NCBI GenBank assembly: GCA_035763745.1
Contig: DASUAO010000055.1
Coordinates: 6,046 to 70,045 of the forward strand
DNA: 64,000 nt
Direction of reading: 5' to 3'
Origin: DASUAO01 sp035763745
Lineage (GTDB): Bacteria > Actinomycetota > Acidimicrobiia > IMCC26256 > PALSA-555
A program made the position numbers and the translations under genes. Positions 40,480-53,088 of the stretch are shown in pieces; the first letter of the stretch is position 1, and every line of letters starts with the position of its first letter. The notes below the pieces were generated by a model. The model had not been told where the DNA came from, did not search any database, and saw only the letters and a program-made list of their open reading frames with translations.

Positions 40480-42345
40480 ATGAACCGACCCAAGCGGCTG
40501 GCTCGGGCGTTGGTCGGCGCCGGACTGCTGGCGCTCGCGGTGCTCGTGCCGGCAACGGCCGTCGCAGCCCCGAACGGCACGACTGGCTTCCTGGGGGTAT
40601 CCGAGCAGATCACCGGGTTCGACGTGCAGCTCACGATCGAGTCGAGCGGCGAGCTCCTCGTGCAGGAGACGATCGACTACGACTTCGGCGTCCTCTCGAA
40701 GCACGGCATCTTCCGCGACATCCCGGTGCGCTTCGACTACCCGGAGAAGGCCGACACCGACCGCGTCTACCCGCTCGACGTGGTGTCGGTCCGCGCGTCG
40801 GAGGGAACGCCGGGCCAGTACACGTTGGAGACGTTCACCCAGAACGGGATCGGGTACGACCGGATCAAGATCGGCGACCCGGACCGGACGATCACGGGCG
40901 AGCACCGCTACGAGATCACCTACCGGGTTCGAGGCGCGCTGAACGGCTTCGACGAGCACGACGAGCTGGTCTGGAACGCTGTCGGGACGCAGTGGCCCGT
41001 GATCATCGACGACGTCACCGTCGAGCTCGTCGCGCCCGCTGACATCACCGCGGTCAACTGTGCCCAGGGCTCGTTCGGGTCGAACCTGCCGTGTGACACG
41101 GCCTCCTTCGACCTCGACCTCGCGAGCTTCGCCCAGACCCAGCTCTTCCCGTTCCAGGGGCTGACCGTCACGATCGGGCTGCCCAAGGGCGCCGTGCCCA
41201 CGCCGAAGCCGATCCTGGAGGAGCGGTGGACGGTCGGGCGCGCGTTCGCCGTGAACGCAGGAACCGTGGGCGGTGCGGCTGCGCTGGGGCTCGGTGGGTT
41301 CGGGGCGTTCCTCCTCGCGTTCGGTCGCAAGGCGCGGGACCGGCGCTACCGGGGCGGCGCCGTCGACCAGACGTTCGGGAGCGAGGGCGGTGCCGACGAG
41401 CTCACCCCCGTCTTCGCCGGTGGGACCGAGACGCCCGTCGAGTTCGAGCCGCCCGACGACCTGCGCCCCGGACAGGTCGGCACGCTCGTCGACTTCAAGG
41501 CGCACCCCCTCGACGTGACCGCGACCATCGTCGACCTCGCGGTCCGCAAGTACCTCGTCATCGAGGAGGTCGAGACGACCTCGCGGTGGCTGAAGAACGA
41601 CTGGAAGCTCACCAAGCTCGACACGTCCGACGCGAAGCTCCTCGACTACGAGAAGGAGCTGCTCGCGGGGCTGTTCAAGAGCGGCGACACCGTGGAGCTG
41701 TCGGACCTCAAGCAGAAGTTCGCGACGCGCATGGCAAAGGTGCAGAAGGCCCTCACCGAGGACGCGCAGGCGCAGGGCTGGTTCACGCGCGACCCGAGCA
41801 GCGCCAAGCTCTCGACGGGGTGCCTCGGGATCGTGGTGTTGCTCCTCGCGATCGGCGTCACGGTCGCGTTGGCGGTGTGGACGAGCCTCGGCCTCCTCGG
41901 GATCCCGCTGATCCTGCTCGGCCTGTTCTGGACGTTCAGCGCTCGCTGGGCACCGGCCCGCACCGCGAAGGGGAGCGCGCTGCTGCGTCGGACGAACGGC
42001 TTCCGGCGGTTCATCGAGGAGTCGGAGAAGGAGCGCGCCCGCTTCGCCGAGCGCAAGAACCTGTTCTCCGAGTACCTGCCGTACGCGGTGGTCTTCGGTG
42101 CGACCGAGAAGTGGGCGAAGGCCTTCGCGGGGCTCGACGGCGAGCCGCCCGACACCAGCTACTGGTACCGGTCCAGCACGCCGTTCGAGTACGTCGCGTT
42201 CTCCCACGCGATGGACGGGTTCGCGACCACGACCGCAGGCACGCTCACGTCGACGCCGCCGTCGACCTCCGGGTCGAGCGGCTTCTCCGGCGGGGGAGGG
42301 TTCTCCGGTGGTGGCGGCGGCGGAGGTGGCGGCGGCTCATGGTGA
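40480..42345 (+). CDS. DUF2207-domain membrane protein
   Basis: 621 residues. Signal peptide 1-30 (ALVGAGLLALAVLVPATAVAA). Extracellular DUF2207 domain about 40-240 (SSGELLVQETIDYDFG, HGIFRDIPVRFDY, and VRGALNGFDEHDELVWNAVG). A membrane helix near 262-285, then a cytosolic part, a second hydrophobic hairpin about 447-490, and a tail of Gly/Ser (GGGGFSGGGG-type) as in many YgcG/TPM-like proteins. Role unknown; probably at the cell envelope. Converges on the next gene with 1 bp between stops. Confidence 0.87.
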   Translation: MNRPKRLARALVGAGLLALAVLVPATAVAAPNGTTGFLGVSEQITGFDVQLTIESSGELLVQETIDYDFGVLSKHGIFRDIPVRFDYPEKADTDRVYPLDVVSVRASEGTPGQYTLETFTQNGIGYDRIKIGDPDRTITGEHRYEITYRVRGALNGFDEHDELVWNAVGTQWPVIIDDVTVELVAPADITAVNCAQGSFGSNLPCDTASFDLDLASFAQTQLFPFQGLTVTIGLPKGAVPTPKPILEERWTVGRAFAVNAGTVGGAAALGLGGFGAFLLAFGRKARDRRYRGGAVDQTFGSEGGADELTPVFAGGTETPVEFEPPDDLRPGQVGTLVDFKAHPLDVTATIVDLAVRKYLVIEEVETTSRWLKNDWKLTKLDTSDAKLLDYEKELLAGLFKSGDTVELSDLKQKFATRMAKVQKALTEDAQAQGWFTRDPSSAKLSTGCLGIVVLLLAIGVTVALAVWTSLGLLGIPLILLGLFWTFSARWAPARTAKGSALLRRTNGFRRFIEESEKERARFAERKNLFSEYLPYAVVFGATEKWAKAFAGLDGEPPDTSYWYRSSTPFEYVAFSHAMDGFATTTAGTLTSTPPSTSGSSGFSGGGGFSGGGGGGGGGGSW

Positions 42346-42346
42346 G

Positions 42347-43360
42347 CTACGCCGCCGCGCCGACCGGCTTGCCGTCGACGATCTGGTCGAGGTACTCGGA
42401 CAGCCCGTACCCGACCCGTCCGTCGCAGCGCCATTCGGTCATGCCCTCGGAGATGCGGGTGACGAGCTGCTCGCCGTCGGGGGTGGTGCGGCGGTTGCGC
42501 AGCGGGATCAGCGACTGCACGGTGCCCTCGATGACGTGCTCGACGTCACCGACCGATGCCACGGCGCGGATCTTCTCGTGGTACAGGTCGTCGGTGCGCC
42601 ACTCGGTCTCGATCGTCGCTCCCGTGAGGTAGCGGTACGCGCCGTCCTCGAGCCACACGCCGCCGATCCGCTGCGCACCGTCGCGCGCCGTCACGATCGA
42701 CACGACGAAGCCGCCGTCCTCGCCGAAGTTGCCCGTCAGCCACCGGTACCACCACGGCGACTGCCAGAACCGCGGCCCCCAGGAGTGGTCGCGCAGGCCG
42801 TACCCGTCGACGACCCACTCCTCGTCGCCCACGCGCACGGTGCCGCGCGCCCCGACGTGCTGCTCGTAGTGGCCGCGCGCGAACCCCTCGCCGGGGTTCT
42901 CGGCGATCGGGCTCCCGTCGTCGTTGACCGGCTCGCCACCCAGCATCGGGGAGATCCCGCGGTAGTCGAGGTCCACCGCGCACTCCTCCCACGGGTTCTG
43001 GGTGAACGCGGTGCGAGGGTCGGCCATCTCGAGCGGTCGCTCGAGCACGCAGATCTTCCCGTGGTAGGAGGCCCGCAGGGACTCGAACGGCTCGATGACC
43101 TCGAAGCGCATCCCGCCCGCGTCGAAGGCGTCGTTGTCGGAGATCTCGGGCCGGTGGTAGGTGAACGCGACCCTGCCGTCGGGCAGGTAGAGGCACGTCG
43201 TCATCTCGGCGTAGCCCTCGTTGGCACGGTTGCCGAGGCGGAGGAAGCCGCCGAGGCACTCGCGGGGGTCGTAGACGTTGAAGTACATGCTCTCGTTGAA
43301 GTTCGACGCTTCCTCGAGCGGGTGCAGGTACTCGTCGGACGGATCCAGGCGCAGTCGCAT
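42347..43360 (-). CDS. DUF7064/7065-type lipocalin-like protein
   Basis: 337 residues, soluble. Blocks: NFNESMYFNVYDPRECLGGFLRLGNRANEGYAEM, then GHYEQHVGARGTVRVGDE and VDGYGLRDHSWGPRFWQSPWWYRWLTG. The GLRDHSWGPR motif is typical of two-domain lipocalin-like proteins (former tocopherol-cyclase/hydratase-like annotations) common in actinobacteria and proteobacteria with lipid or steroid catabolism. Catalytic role not established. Start from a leaderless promoter. Confidence 0.75.
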   Translation of the reverse strand: MRLRLDPSDEYLHPLEEASNFNESMYFNVYDPRECLGGFLRLGNRANEGYAEMTTCLYLPDGRVAFTYHRPEISDNDAFDAGGMRFEVIEPFESLRASYHGKICVLERPLEMADPRTAFTQNPWEECAVDLDYRGISPMLGGEPVNDDGSPIAENPGEGFARGHYEQHVGARGTVRVGDEEWVVDGYGLRDHSWGPRFWQSPWWYRWLTGNFGEDGGFVVSIVTARDGAQRIGGVWLEDGAYRYLTGATIETEWRTDDLYHEKIRAVASVGDVEHVIEGTVQSLIPLRNRRTTPDGEQLVTRISEGMTEWRCDGRVGYGLSEYLDQIVDGKPVGAAA

Positions 43361-43367
43361 GGTCGAG

Positions 43368-43373
43368 ACCCTA
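43368..43373 (-). promoter_or_regulatory. -10 hexamer TAGGGT, leaderless promoter
   Basis: TAGGGT, 7 nt, ATG 43360 on the minus strand. Confidence 0.6.
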
Positions 43374-43483
43374 GGTTGTGGACGACGCGCGTGGCGGGGG
43401 AACCGGACGTGACGATCAGCGCCGGAGGCGACCAGAGCAGTCGGCGGCGCCGCAGGCGTCCCGGGCAGGGCGGGGGAGACGGC

Positions 43484-44419
43484 ATGGACGAGATGACCGA
43501 GATGGCGTCGGGGCTGGAGTTCCCGGAGGGTCCGATCGCGATGGCCGACGGCAGCGTGGTGCTCGGCGAGATCCGCCGGGGGACGCTCTCGTGGGTCACG
43601 GCCTCGGGGAGCGTCGCCGTCGTGGCGAACCTCGGCGGAGGGCCCAACGGCGCCGCGGCCGGGCCCGACGGCGCGGTGTACGTGTGCAACGACGGCGGCT
43701 ACGAGTACGAGGAGCTGCTCGGGCTCCAGGCGCCGAGCTCGTACCTCCCGGCCGACTACTCCGGGGGCCGCATCGAGCGCGTCGACCTGCGCACCGGCGA
43801 GCACTCCGTGCTCTACAGCGAGTGCGACGGCAACCCGCTCGTCTCGCCGAACGACCTCGTCTTCGACCACGACGGCGGCATCTGGTTCACCGACCACTCG
43901 CGGTCGACCGAGCGTGGACGCGCCCATGGCGGGCTCTACTACGCCACACCGCACGGCTCGATGATCCGCGAGGTCGCGTACCCGCTCGACGCCCCCAACG
44001 GCGTCGGGCTCTCACCCGACGGGTCACGCCTCTACGTCGCCGAGACGTTCACCGGGCGGGTGTGGTGGTGGGACATCACCGGCCCGGGCGAGGTCCGTCC
44101 GCCCGACCTCGCGCTGTTCCCGCACGGTGGGACGTTCCTCGCGGGGCTCCCGGGACTCCAGTTCTTCGACTCGCTCGCGATCGAGGAGTGCGGCAACGTC
44201 GTGGTCGCGACGATCGGCCTGGAGCCGGGGCTCACGGTGATCTCGCCCGACGGTGAGGTCGTCGAGAAGGTGCCCACTCCCGATCCGTTCACCACGAACG
44301 TCTGCTTCGGGGGCGACGACCGACGGACCGCCTTCGTGACCCTGTCGGGCACCGGCCGCCTGGTGTCGATGCCATGGGCGCGCCCCGGCTTGGCCCCGGC
44401 GTTCGAGCCCCTCGTCTGA
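43484..44419 (+). CDS. SMP-30/gluconolactonase-family protein
   Basis: 311 residues, six-bladed propeller. Metal-site motifs: GLEFPEGPIAMADG (Glu), VSPNDLVFDHDGGIWFTDHS (Asn/Asp) and DAPNGVGLSPDGSRLYVAET (Asn, Asp). It should hydrolyse a lactone. GGGGGAG precedes ATG 43484. The last two codons, the stop and the next four bases are tandemly repeated three times. Confidence 0.86.
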   Translation: MDEMTEMASGLEFPEGPIAMADGSVVLGEIRRGTLSWVTASGSVAVVANLGGGPNGAAAGPDGAVYVCNDGGYEYEELLGLQAPSSYLPADYSGGRIERVDLRTGEHSVLYSECDGNPLVSPNDLVFDHDGGIWFTDHSRSTERGRAHGGLYYATPHGSMIREVAYPLDAPNGVGLSPDGSRLYVAETFTGRVWWWDITGPGEVRPPDLALFPHGGTFLAGLPGLQFFDSLAIEECGNVVVATIGLEPGLTVISPDGEVVEKVPTPDPFTTNVCFGGDDRRTAFVTLSGTGRLVSMPWARPGLAPAFEPLV

Positions 44420-44449
44420 TCTGCTCGTCTGATCTGCTCGTCTGATCTG
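44411..44449 (+). repeat. 13-bp tandem repeat, three perfect copies, over a stop codon
   Basis: CTCGTCTGATCTG at 44411, 44424 and 44437. The SMP-30 stop TGA is in the first copy (44417-44419). Because the period is 13, the three TGA triplets fall in all three reading frames. It shares TGATC with the repeats at 12213 and 22121 but not the flanking bases. Confidence 0.92.
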
Positions 44450-44452
44450 GGG

Positions 44453-44470
44453 AGTGCCCGGCACTAGGTT
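44453..44470 (+). promoter_or_regulatory. Palindrome overlapping a TAGGTT hexamer upstream of the racemase gene
   Basis: AGTGCCCGGCACT (44453-44465) is a perfect inverted repeat with a single central base. Its last base is the first of TAGGTT (44465-44470), a candidate -10 that would give a leader of about 38 nt with GGGGAG as ribosome binding site. The palindrome could be a repressor operator or a terminator stem for the gene before. Confidence 0.35.
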
Positions 44471-44514
44471 CTGACGCCGTCGTCGGGAATCGCAGCGAAG
44501 CAGGGGAGCAGCAC

Positions 44515-45657
44515 GTGGCCGGTCCGTTGGCAGGGGTGAAGGTCGTCGAGCTGGTCGGGATCGGGCCGGGGCCGTTCGCGGCGATGCTGCTCGCCGACAT
44601 GGGTGCCGACGTGGTGCGCGTGCACCGGGCCCAGTCGGTCGAGCGGGGCTTCGACCCCGGCGGTGTGCCGATCATGGACCGCAACCGCCGATCGGTCGGC
44701 GTCGACCTGAAGCACCCCGAAGGGGTCGAGACCGTGCTCGGGCTCGTCGAGCGCGCCGACGCGCTGCTGGAGGGGTTCCGTCCCGGTGTGACCGAGCGTC
44801 TCGGCGTGGGCCCCGACGACTGCCTCGCGCGCAACCCGAAGCTGGTCTACGGGCGGATGACCGGATGGGGTCAGGGCGGGCCGCTCGCCGATGCCGCCGG
44901 CCACGACATCAACTACATCGCGCTCGCGGGCGCGCTCGCGCACTTCGGTCGGGCGGGGGAGAAGCCCACGCCACCGCTCAACCTCATCGGCGACTTCGGC
45001 GGCGGCGGGATGTTCCTCGCGTTCGGCCTCGTGTGCGGGATCCTCGAGGCCCGCACGTCGGGGAAGGGCCAGGTCGTCGACGCGGCCATGGTCGACGGTG
45101 CCGCCATCCTCATGTCGTTCGTGTGGGGGATGCAGGCGTTCGGTGCGTTCAGCGAGGAGCGGGGGACGAACCTGCTCGACACCGGTGCCCCGCACTACGA
45201 CACCTACGAGACGGCCGACGGCCAGTACGTCGCGCTCGGCGCGCTCGAGGCGCAGTTCTACGCGGAGTTCCTCGAGAAGACCGGCCTCGCGTCCGAGGAC
45301 CTCCCGACCGTCGCCGACCAGGCGAACTGGCCCGCCCTGCGGGAGCGGTTCACCGCGCTGTTCAAGTCGAAGACCCGCGCCGAGTGGTGCGACCTCCTGG
45401 AGGGGAGCGACGCGTGCTTCGCGCCGGTGCTCCCGATGAGCGAGGCGGCCCAGCACCCCCACATCACGGCGCGGGGGACGCTCGTCGAGTTCGAGGGTCT
45501 CACCCAGCCCGCGCCCGCACCCCGCTTCTCGCGCACCGAGCCCGAGCTGTGGCGCGCGGCGCCGACGCCGGGTGAGCACACCGACGAGGTGCTCAGCGAG
45601 TGGGGCTTCTCGGACGCCGACGTGTCCCGCCTCCGCGAGGCCGGCGCCATCCGCTGA
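44515..45657 (+). CDS. Alpha-methylacyl-CoA racemase / CaiB-BaiF family
   Basis: 380 residues. Racemase-type residues: His in AGHDINYIALAGAL, Asp in NLIGDFGGGGMF, and Glu in the DTYETADGQYVALGALE region, as in bacterial MCR. This makes epimerisation of 2-methylacyl-CoA (branched-chain or sterol side-chain degradation) more likely than CoA transfer. N-terminus PLAGVKVVELVGIGPGPFAAMLLADMGADVVRV is typical. GTG start with GGGGAG upstream. Followed by a strong hairpin. Confidence 0.88.
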   Translation: MAGPLAGVKVVELVGIGPGPFAAMLLADMGADVVRVHRAQSVERGFDPGGVPIMDRNRRSVGVDLKHPEGVETVLGLVERADALLEGFRPGVTERLGVGPDDCLARNPKLVYGRMTGWGQGGPLADAAGHDINYIALAGALAHFGRAGEKPTPPLNLIGDFGGGGMFLAFGLVCGILEARTSGKGQVVDAAMVDGAAILMSFVWGMQAFGAFSEERGTNLLDTGAPHYDTYETADGQYVALGALEAQFYAEFLEKTGLASEDLPTVADQANWPALRERFTALFKSKTRAEWCDLLEGSDACFAPVLPMSEAAQHPHITARGTLVEFEGLTQPAPAPRFSRTEPELWRAAPTPGEHTDEVLSEWGFSDADVSRLREAGAIR

Positions 45658-45691
45658 CCCCGCGCCTGCGCGCACCCGGTCCCCGCAATGA

Positions 45692-45729
45692 TGCGTCTCT
45701 CACCCGCCCATGGCGGGGTGAGAGACGCA
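45692..45729. terminator. Long bidirectional terminator hairpin
   Basis: A stem of about 17 bp with one bulged base: left arm TGCGTCTCTCACCC-GCC, right arm from 45713 ending GTGAGAGACGCA, loop CAT. It sits between the convergent racemase and purK genes and is the strongest hairpin in the window. Confidence 0.85.
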
Positions 45730-45740
45730 CGACCGAGAAC

Positions 45741-46898
45741 TCAGGCCGGGAACAGGTCCGGTGCGGCGGCGCGGAGGGTGTCGAGGCGCCGGATCAGCTC
45801 CTCGTCGTCGGCCGCGGTGACGGTGACGTGGCCCACCTTGCGCCCGGGACGCGCTGCCTTGTCGTAGTCGTGCAGGTGCGCGCCGGCCACGGCCAGCACG
45901 GCATCGCGGTCGGGCATCGCGCCGATGCAGTTCACCATCGCGGACGGCCCGCGCGCGTCGGCGGAGCCGAGGGGCCGGCCCAGTACCGCACGAAGGTGCT
46001 GCTCGAACTGGCTCGTGTCCGCGCCCTCGATCGTCCAGTGCCCGGAGTTGTGCACCCGCGGCGCGAGCTCGTTCGCGAGCAGCCGTCCGCCGTGCTCGAA
46101 CAGCTCCACCGCGAGGACGCCGACGTAGTCCAGCTCGTCGAGCAGTCGACGCGCGATCCGCTCGCCCTCGGCCTGGAGGTCGGGAGCAGTCGCCGGTGCA
46201 GGTGCGCGGCTCATCCGGAGGATCCCGTCGACGTGGCGGTTCTCCACCAGCGGGTAGCACGCCGTTTCGCCGTCGACGCCGCGCGCCGCGAGCACCGAGA
46301 GCTCGCGATCGAAGGGGACGAGCGCTTCGAGGATCAGCGGCACGCCTCCGAGCCCCTCCCAAGCCGCGTCCGCGTCCCTCGGCGCTCGCAGCACGTGCTG
46401 ACCCTTGCCGTCGTACCCACCGCGCCGGGTCTTGAGCACACTCGGCAGGCCGACGGCCTCGATCGCGGCGTCGAGCCCGGCGCGGTCGTCGACGGCGGCG
46501 AAGTCGGCGACCTCGATGCCGAGCGCACGACAGGTCTCCTTCTCGGTGACGCGGTCCTGGGAGACCTCGAGCGCACGGGGCGACGGGTGCACGGGAGCCG
46601 TCTCGGCGGCATGGCGCGCCGCGTCGGCGGGGACGCCCTCCCACTCGTAGGTGACGACGACCGCGCCCTCGACGACCCGGTCGATCGCCGTTCGATCGTC
46701 GAGGGCGCCCGTGACCACCGGCCCGACCGCGCCGGCGGGCGGCGTCGACCCGGGATCGAGGAACCGGAAGCGCAGCGCGAGCGGGATCCCGGCGACACCG
46801 AGCATCCGCCCGAGCTGCCCGCCACCGAGCACCGCCACGTGCCCACGGTCCCGATTCCGATCCCGCAACGGGGCGGGACGGGGATCCGGCGCGGTCAC
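45741..46898 (-). CDS. purK: N5-carboxyaminoimidazole ribonucleotide synthase
   Basis: 385 residues, ATP-grasp. N-terminal AVLGGGQLGRMLGVAG; ATP-binding LPSVLKTRRGGYDGKGQHVL; ELSVLAARGVDGE; FEHGGRLLANELAPRVHNSGHWTIEGADTSQFEQHLRA is the purK signature with the metal-binding E and N. It makes N5-CAIR in purine synthesis; purE is not in the window. Start GTG 46898; divergent to gltB. Confidence 0.93.
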   Translation of the reverse strand: MTAPDPRPAPLRDRNRDRGHVAVLGGGQLGRMLGVAGIPLALRFRFLDPGSTPPAGAVGPVVTGALDDRTAIDRVVEGAVVVTYEWEGVPADAARHAAETAPVHPSPRALEVSQDRVTEKETCRALGIEVADFAAVDDRAGLDAAIEAVGLPSVLKTRRGGYDGKGQHVLRAPRDADAAWEGLGGVPLILEALVPFDRELSVLAARGVDGETACYPLVENRHVDGILRMSRAPAPATAPDLQAEGERIARRLLDELDYVGVLAVELFEHGGRLLANELAPRVHNSGHWTIEGADTSQFEQHLRAVLGRPLGSADARGPSAMVNCIGAMPDRDAVLAVAGAHLHDYDKAARPGRKVGHVTVTAADDEELIRRLDTLRAAAPDLFPA

Positions 46899-46958
46899 GT
46901 CGTGTGGTCTAGCGCATGGAGGGCGGGAAACGATCCTCGGTCCGACGGCCGGGACCGG

Positions 46959-47130
46959 TAGTCTGCGTGGTGCGACAGCGTCGTCGCCCCATCCCCAGCC
47001 TCCGCACTCGTCGGTGCCCTGTTCCGGGCATCGAGACGCGGTCGGAGGCCCGAATCGGGTCGCTGACGACGCATCCTCGTCGTCCTCCGACCCGTCCGGC
47101 CCCGGCCGGACCCAGCCACGAGGAGACCGA
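46959..47130 (+). promoter_or_regulatory. gltB promoter and structured leader (riboswitch- or attenuator-like)
   Basis: TAGTCT (46959-46964) is a likely -10, giving a leader of about 160 nt without an ORF. Stem 1: TGCCC/GGGCA (47015-47030). Outer stem GGTCGGAG (47040-47047) with CTCCGACC (47085-47092) encloses two hairpins, CCCG-AAT-CGGG (47049-47059) and GACGAC/GTCGTC (47065-47084), a three-way junction. A 7-8 bp hairpin GTCCGGCC/GGCCGGAC (47094-47111) then sits 9 nt before AGGAG (47121). No known riboswitch sequence was recognised. High GC makes chance stems common, so covariation is needed. Confidence 0.4.
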
Positions 47131-51819
<4,689 letters not shown>

Positions 51820-51824
51820 CCCGC

Positions 51825-52379
51825 CTAGGTCCCCACCTGGAGGACCGGACGCGGATCGAACGACAGGACCTTCGCCACCAGCGCGTCGATGGTGCCTCCT
51901 CGCGCGTCCTGGTACTCGCGGACGGCACGGTTGTAGTCGCGGACGAGGGGCGGAGGGATCACCGCGAGGTCGAACGCACCCAGGGCTTCGGTGACGACCT
52001 GGTTCGTGTTGAGACGGGCCGAGGCGGTGACGTTCGCGCGCGCTCGGCGGGCGAGCGCTTCGAGCTCGTTGGCGATGCTCGCCTCGACGCCGGGACGGGT
52101 GTGCGCGGGGCCGCGCAACGCGAGGCGGTTCCATCGCTCCAGCGTCGCGGTGAGGTCCTTCGTGACCGCGCGCTCACCGGCGCCTGCGTCGACCAGCGCC
52201 TGGGTCGCGACGCCGAGCGCCTCGTAGCGGGCGGTCAACGGCGCGCGGAGCGGGGTCCACGCGGCGTCGACCTGATCGCGGCCGTCCGAGAGGTCGGGCT
52301 CGACGAGGAGGTAGGCCGCGGCCGCAGCGGCAGCGACCACGAGCAGGAGCAGGGGAACGATCCATCGGAGACGGCGCAT
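51825..52379 (-). CDS. LemA-like membrane-anchored protein
   Basis: About 184 residues. One N-terminal membrane helix (WIVPLLLLVVAAAAAAAYLLV), then a helical periplasm/cytosol part that follows the LemA pattern: DGRDQVDAAWTPLRAPLTARYEALG, and the C-terminal YNRAVREYQDARGGTIDALVAKVLSFDPRPVLQ. Divergence from classical LemA is large, so this is a fold-level guess. Starts at ATG 52379 or GTG 52385. Its stop is 5 bp from that of gltB. Confidence 0.65.
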   Translation of the reverse strand: MRRLRWIVPLLLLVVAAAAAAAYLLVEPDLSDGRDQVDAAWTPLRAPLTARYEALGVATQALVDAGAGERAVTKDLTATLERWNRLALRGPAHTRPGVEASIANELEALARRARANVTASARLNTNQVVTEALGAFDLAVIPPPLVRDYNRAVREYQDARGGTIDALVAKVLSFDPRPVLQVGT

Positions 52380-52389
52380 CGGCACCGAG

Positions 52390-52395
52390 ACAGTA
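52390..52395 (-). promoter_or_regulatory. -10 hexamer TACTGT before LemA-like gene
   Basis: TACTGT on the minus strand, 4 nt before GTG 52385 and 10 nt before ATG 52379. With the usual start site this gives a leader of only a few bases. Confidence 0.4.
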
Positions 52396-52562
52396 CCGGC
52401 CGTCGATCGGCCAACCCGTCACCGGCGCTGTGGCATGCGTGCCGCGACGAAGTACCGGACGACGACCGGGATCGCGGCCAGGCGAACCACGTCCTCGGGG
52501 AAGTCGTCGTCGTGGCAGGGTTGGCGAGGTCATGGTCGCCGAGCCGCGGTGTCGGGGGCGGC

Positions 52563-53060
52563 GTGCGCGTAGTTCGTCCCGGTGTCGTGGTCGCCGTCCT
52601 GGTTGCCGGCTCGCTGGCGGGGTGGTGGGCCGGGACCGAGCACCGGAGTGCAACGGACCCCTGGACCGTCGCCGAGGTCGTCGACGGGGACACGATCGTC
52701 GTCACGCGCGGCGACGAGCATGATGTGATTCGCTTGTTGGGCGTTGACACGCCCGAGACCCACCACCCGACGAAGGGTGTCCAGTGCTTCGGGCCGGAGG
52801 CCGCCCGCTACACGCGTCGGCGCCTGCTGGGCAGGCTCGTGCGCCTGGAGGGAGACGTCGAGTCGCACGACGTCTACGGACGGACGCTCGCCTACGTGTA
52901 CCTCCGCGACGAGCGGTTCAACGACGTGCTGCTCCGCCGGGGCTTCGCGCGTCTGCTCGTGATCGCCCCGAACCGGGCGCACGGTCGGGCGCTGCTCGAC
53001 GCCGAGCTCGCAGCGCGCGACGCCCGGCGGGGCCTCTGGGCGAGCTGCCCGGACGACTGA
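52563..53060 (+). CDS. Thermonuclease (SNase)-family protein with membrane anchor
   Basis: 165 residues. Hydrophobic N-terminal helix (VVRPGVVVAVLVAGSLAGWW), signal or anchor, then the SNase OB-fold: VVDGDTIVV (Ca-binding Asp), IRLLGVDTPE (catalytic Arg), and DVYGRTLAYVYLRDERFND (second Arg). Catalytic residues are intact, so it is probably a surface or secreted nuclease. Start chosen as GTG 52563, because it directly precedes the hydrophobic helix; longer in-frame starts exist. Ends in a hairpin shared with the decarboxylase gene. Confidence 0.82.
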   Translation: MRVVRPGVVVAVLVAGSLAGWWAGTEHRSATDPWTVAEVVDGDTIVVTRGDEHDVIRLLGVDTPETHHPTKGVQCFGPEAARYTRRRLLGRLVRLEGDVESHDVYGRTLAYVYLRDERFNDVLLRRGFARLLVIAPNRAHGRALLDAELAARDARRGLWASCPDD

Positions 53061-53088
53061 CGACGAGCTGCTGCTCGAGCTCGGTCAG
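53057..53088. terminator. Bidirectional hairpin containing both stop codons
   Basis: CTGAC (53057-53061) plus CGAGCT (53064-53069) pair with AGCTCG (53078-53083) and GTCAG (53084-53088): 11 bp with a 2-nt bulge and an 8-nt loop. The TGA of each convergent gene lies in one outer arm. Confidence 0.6.
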
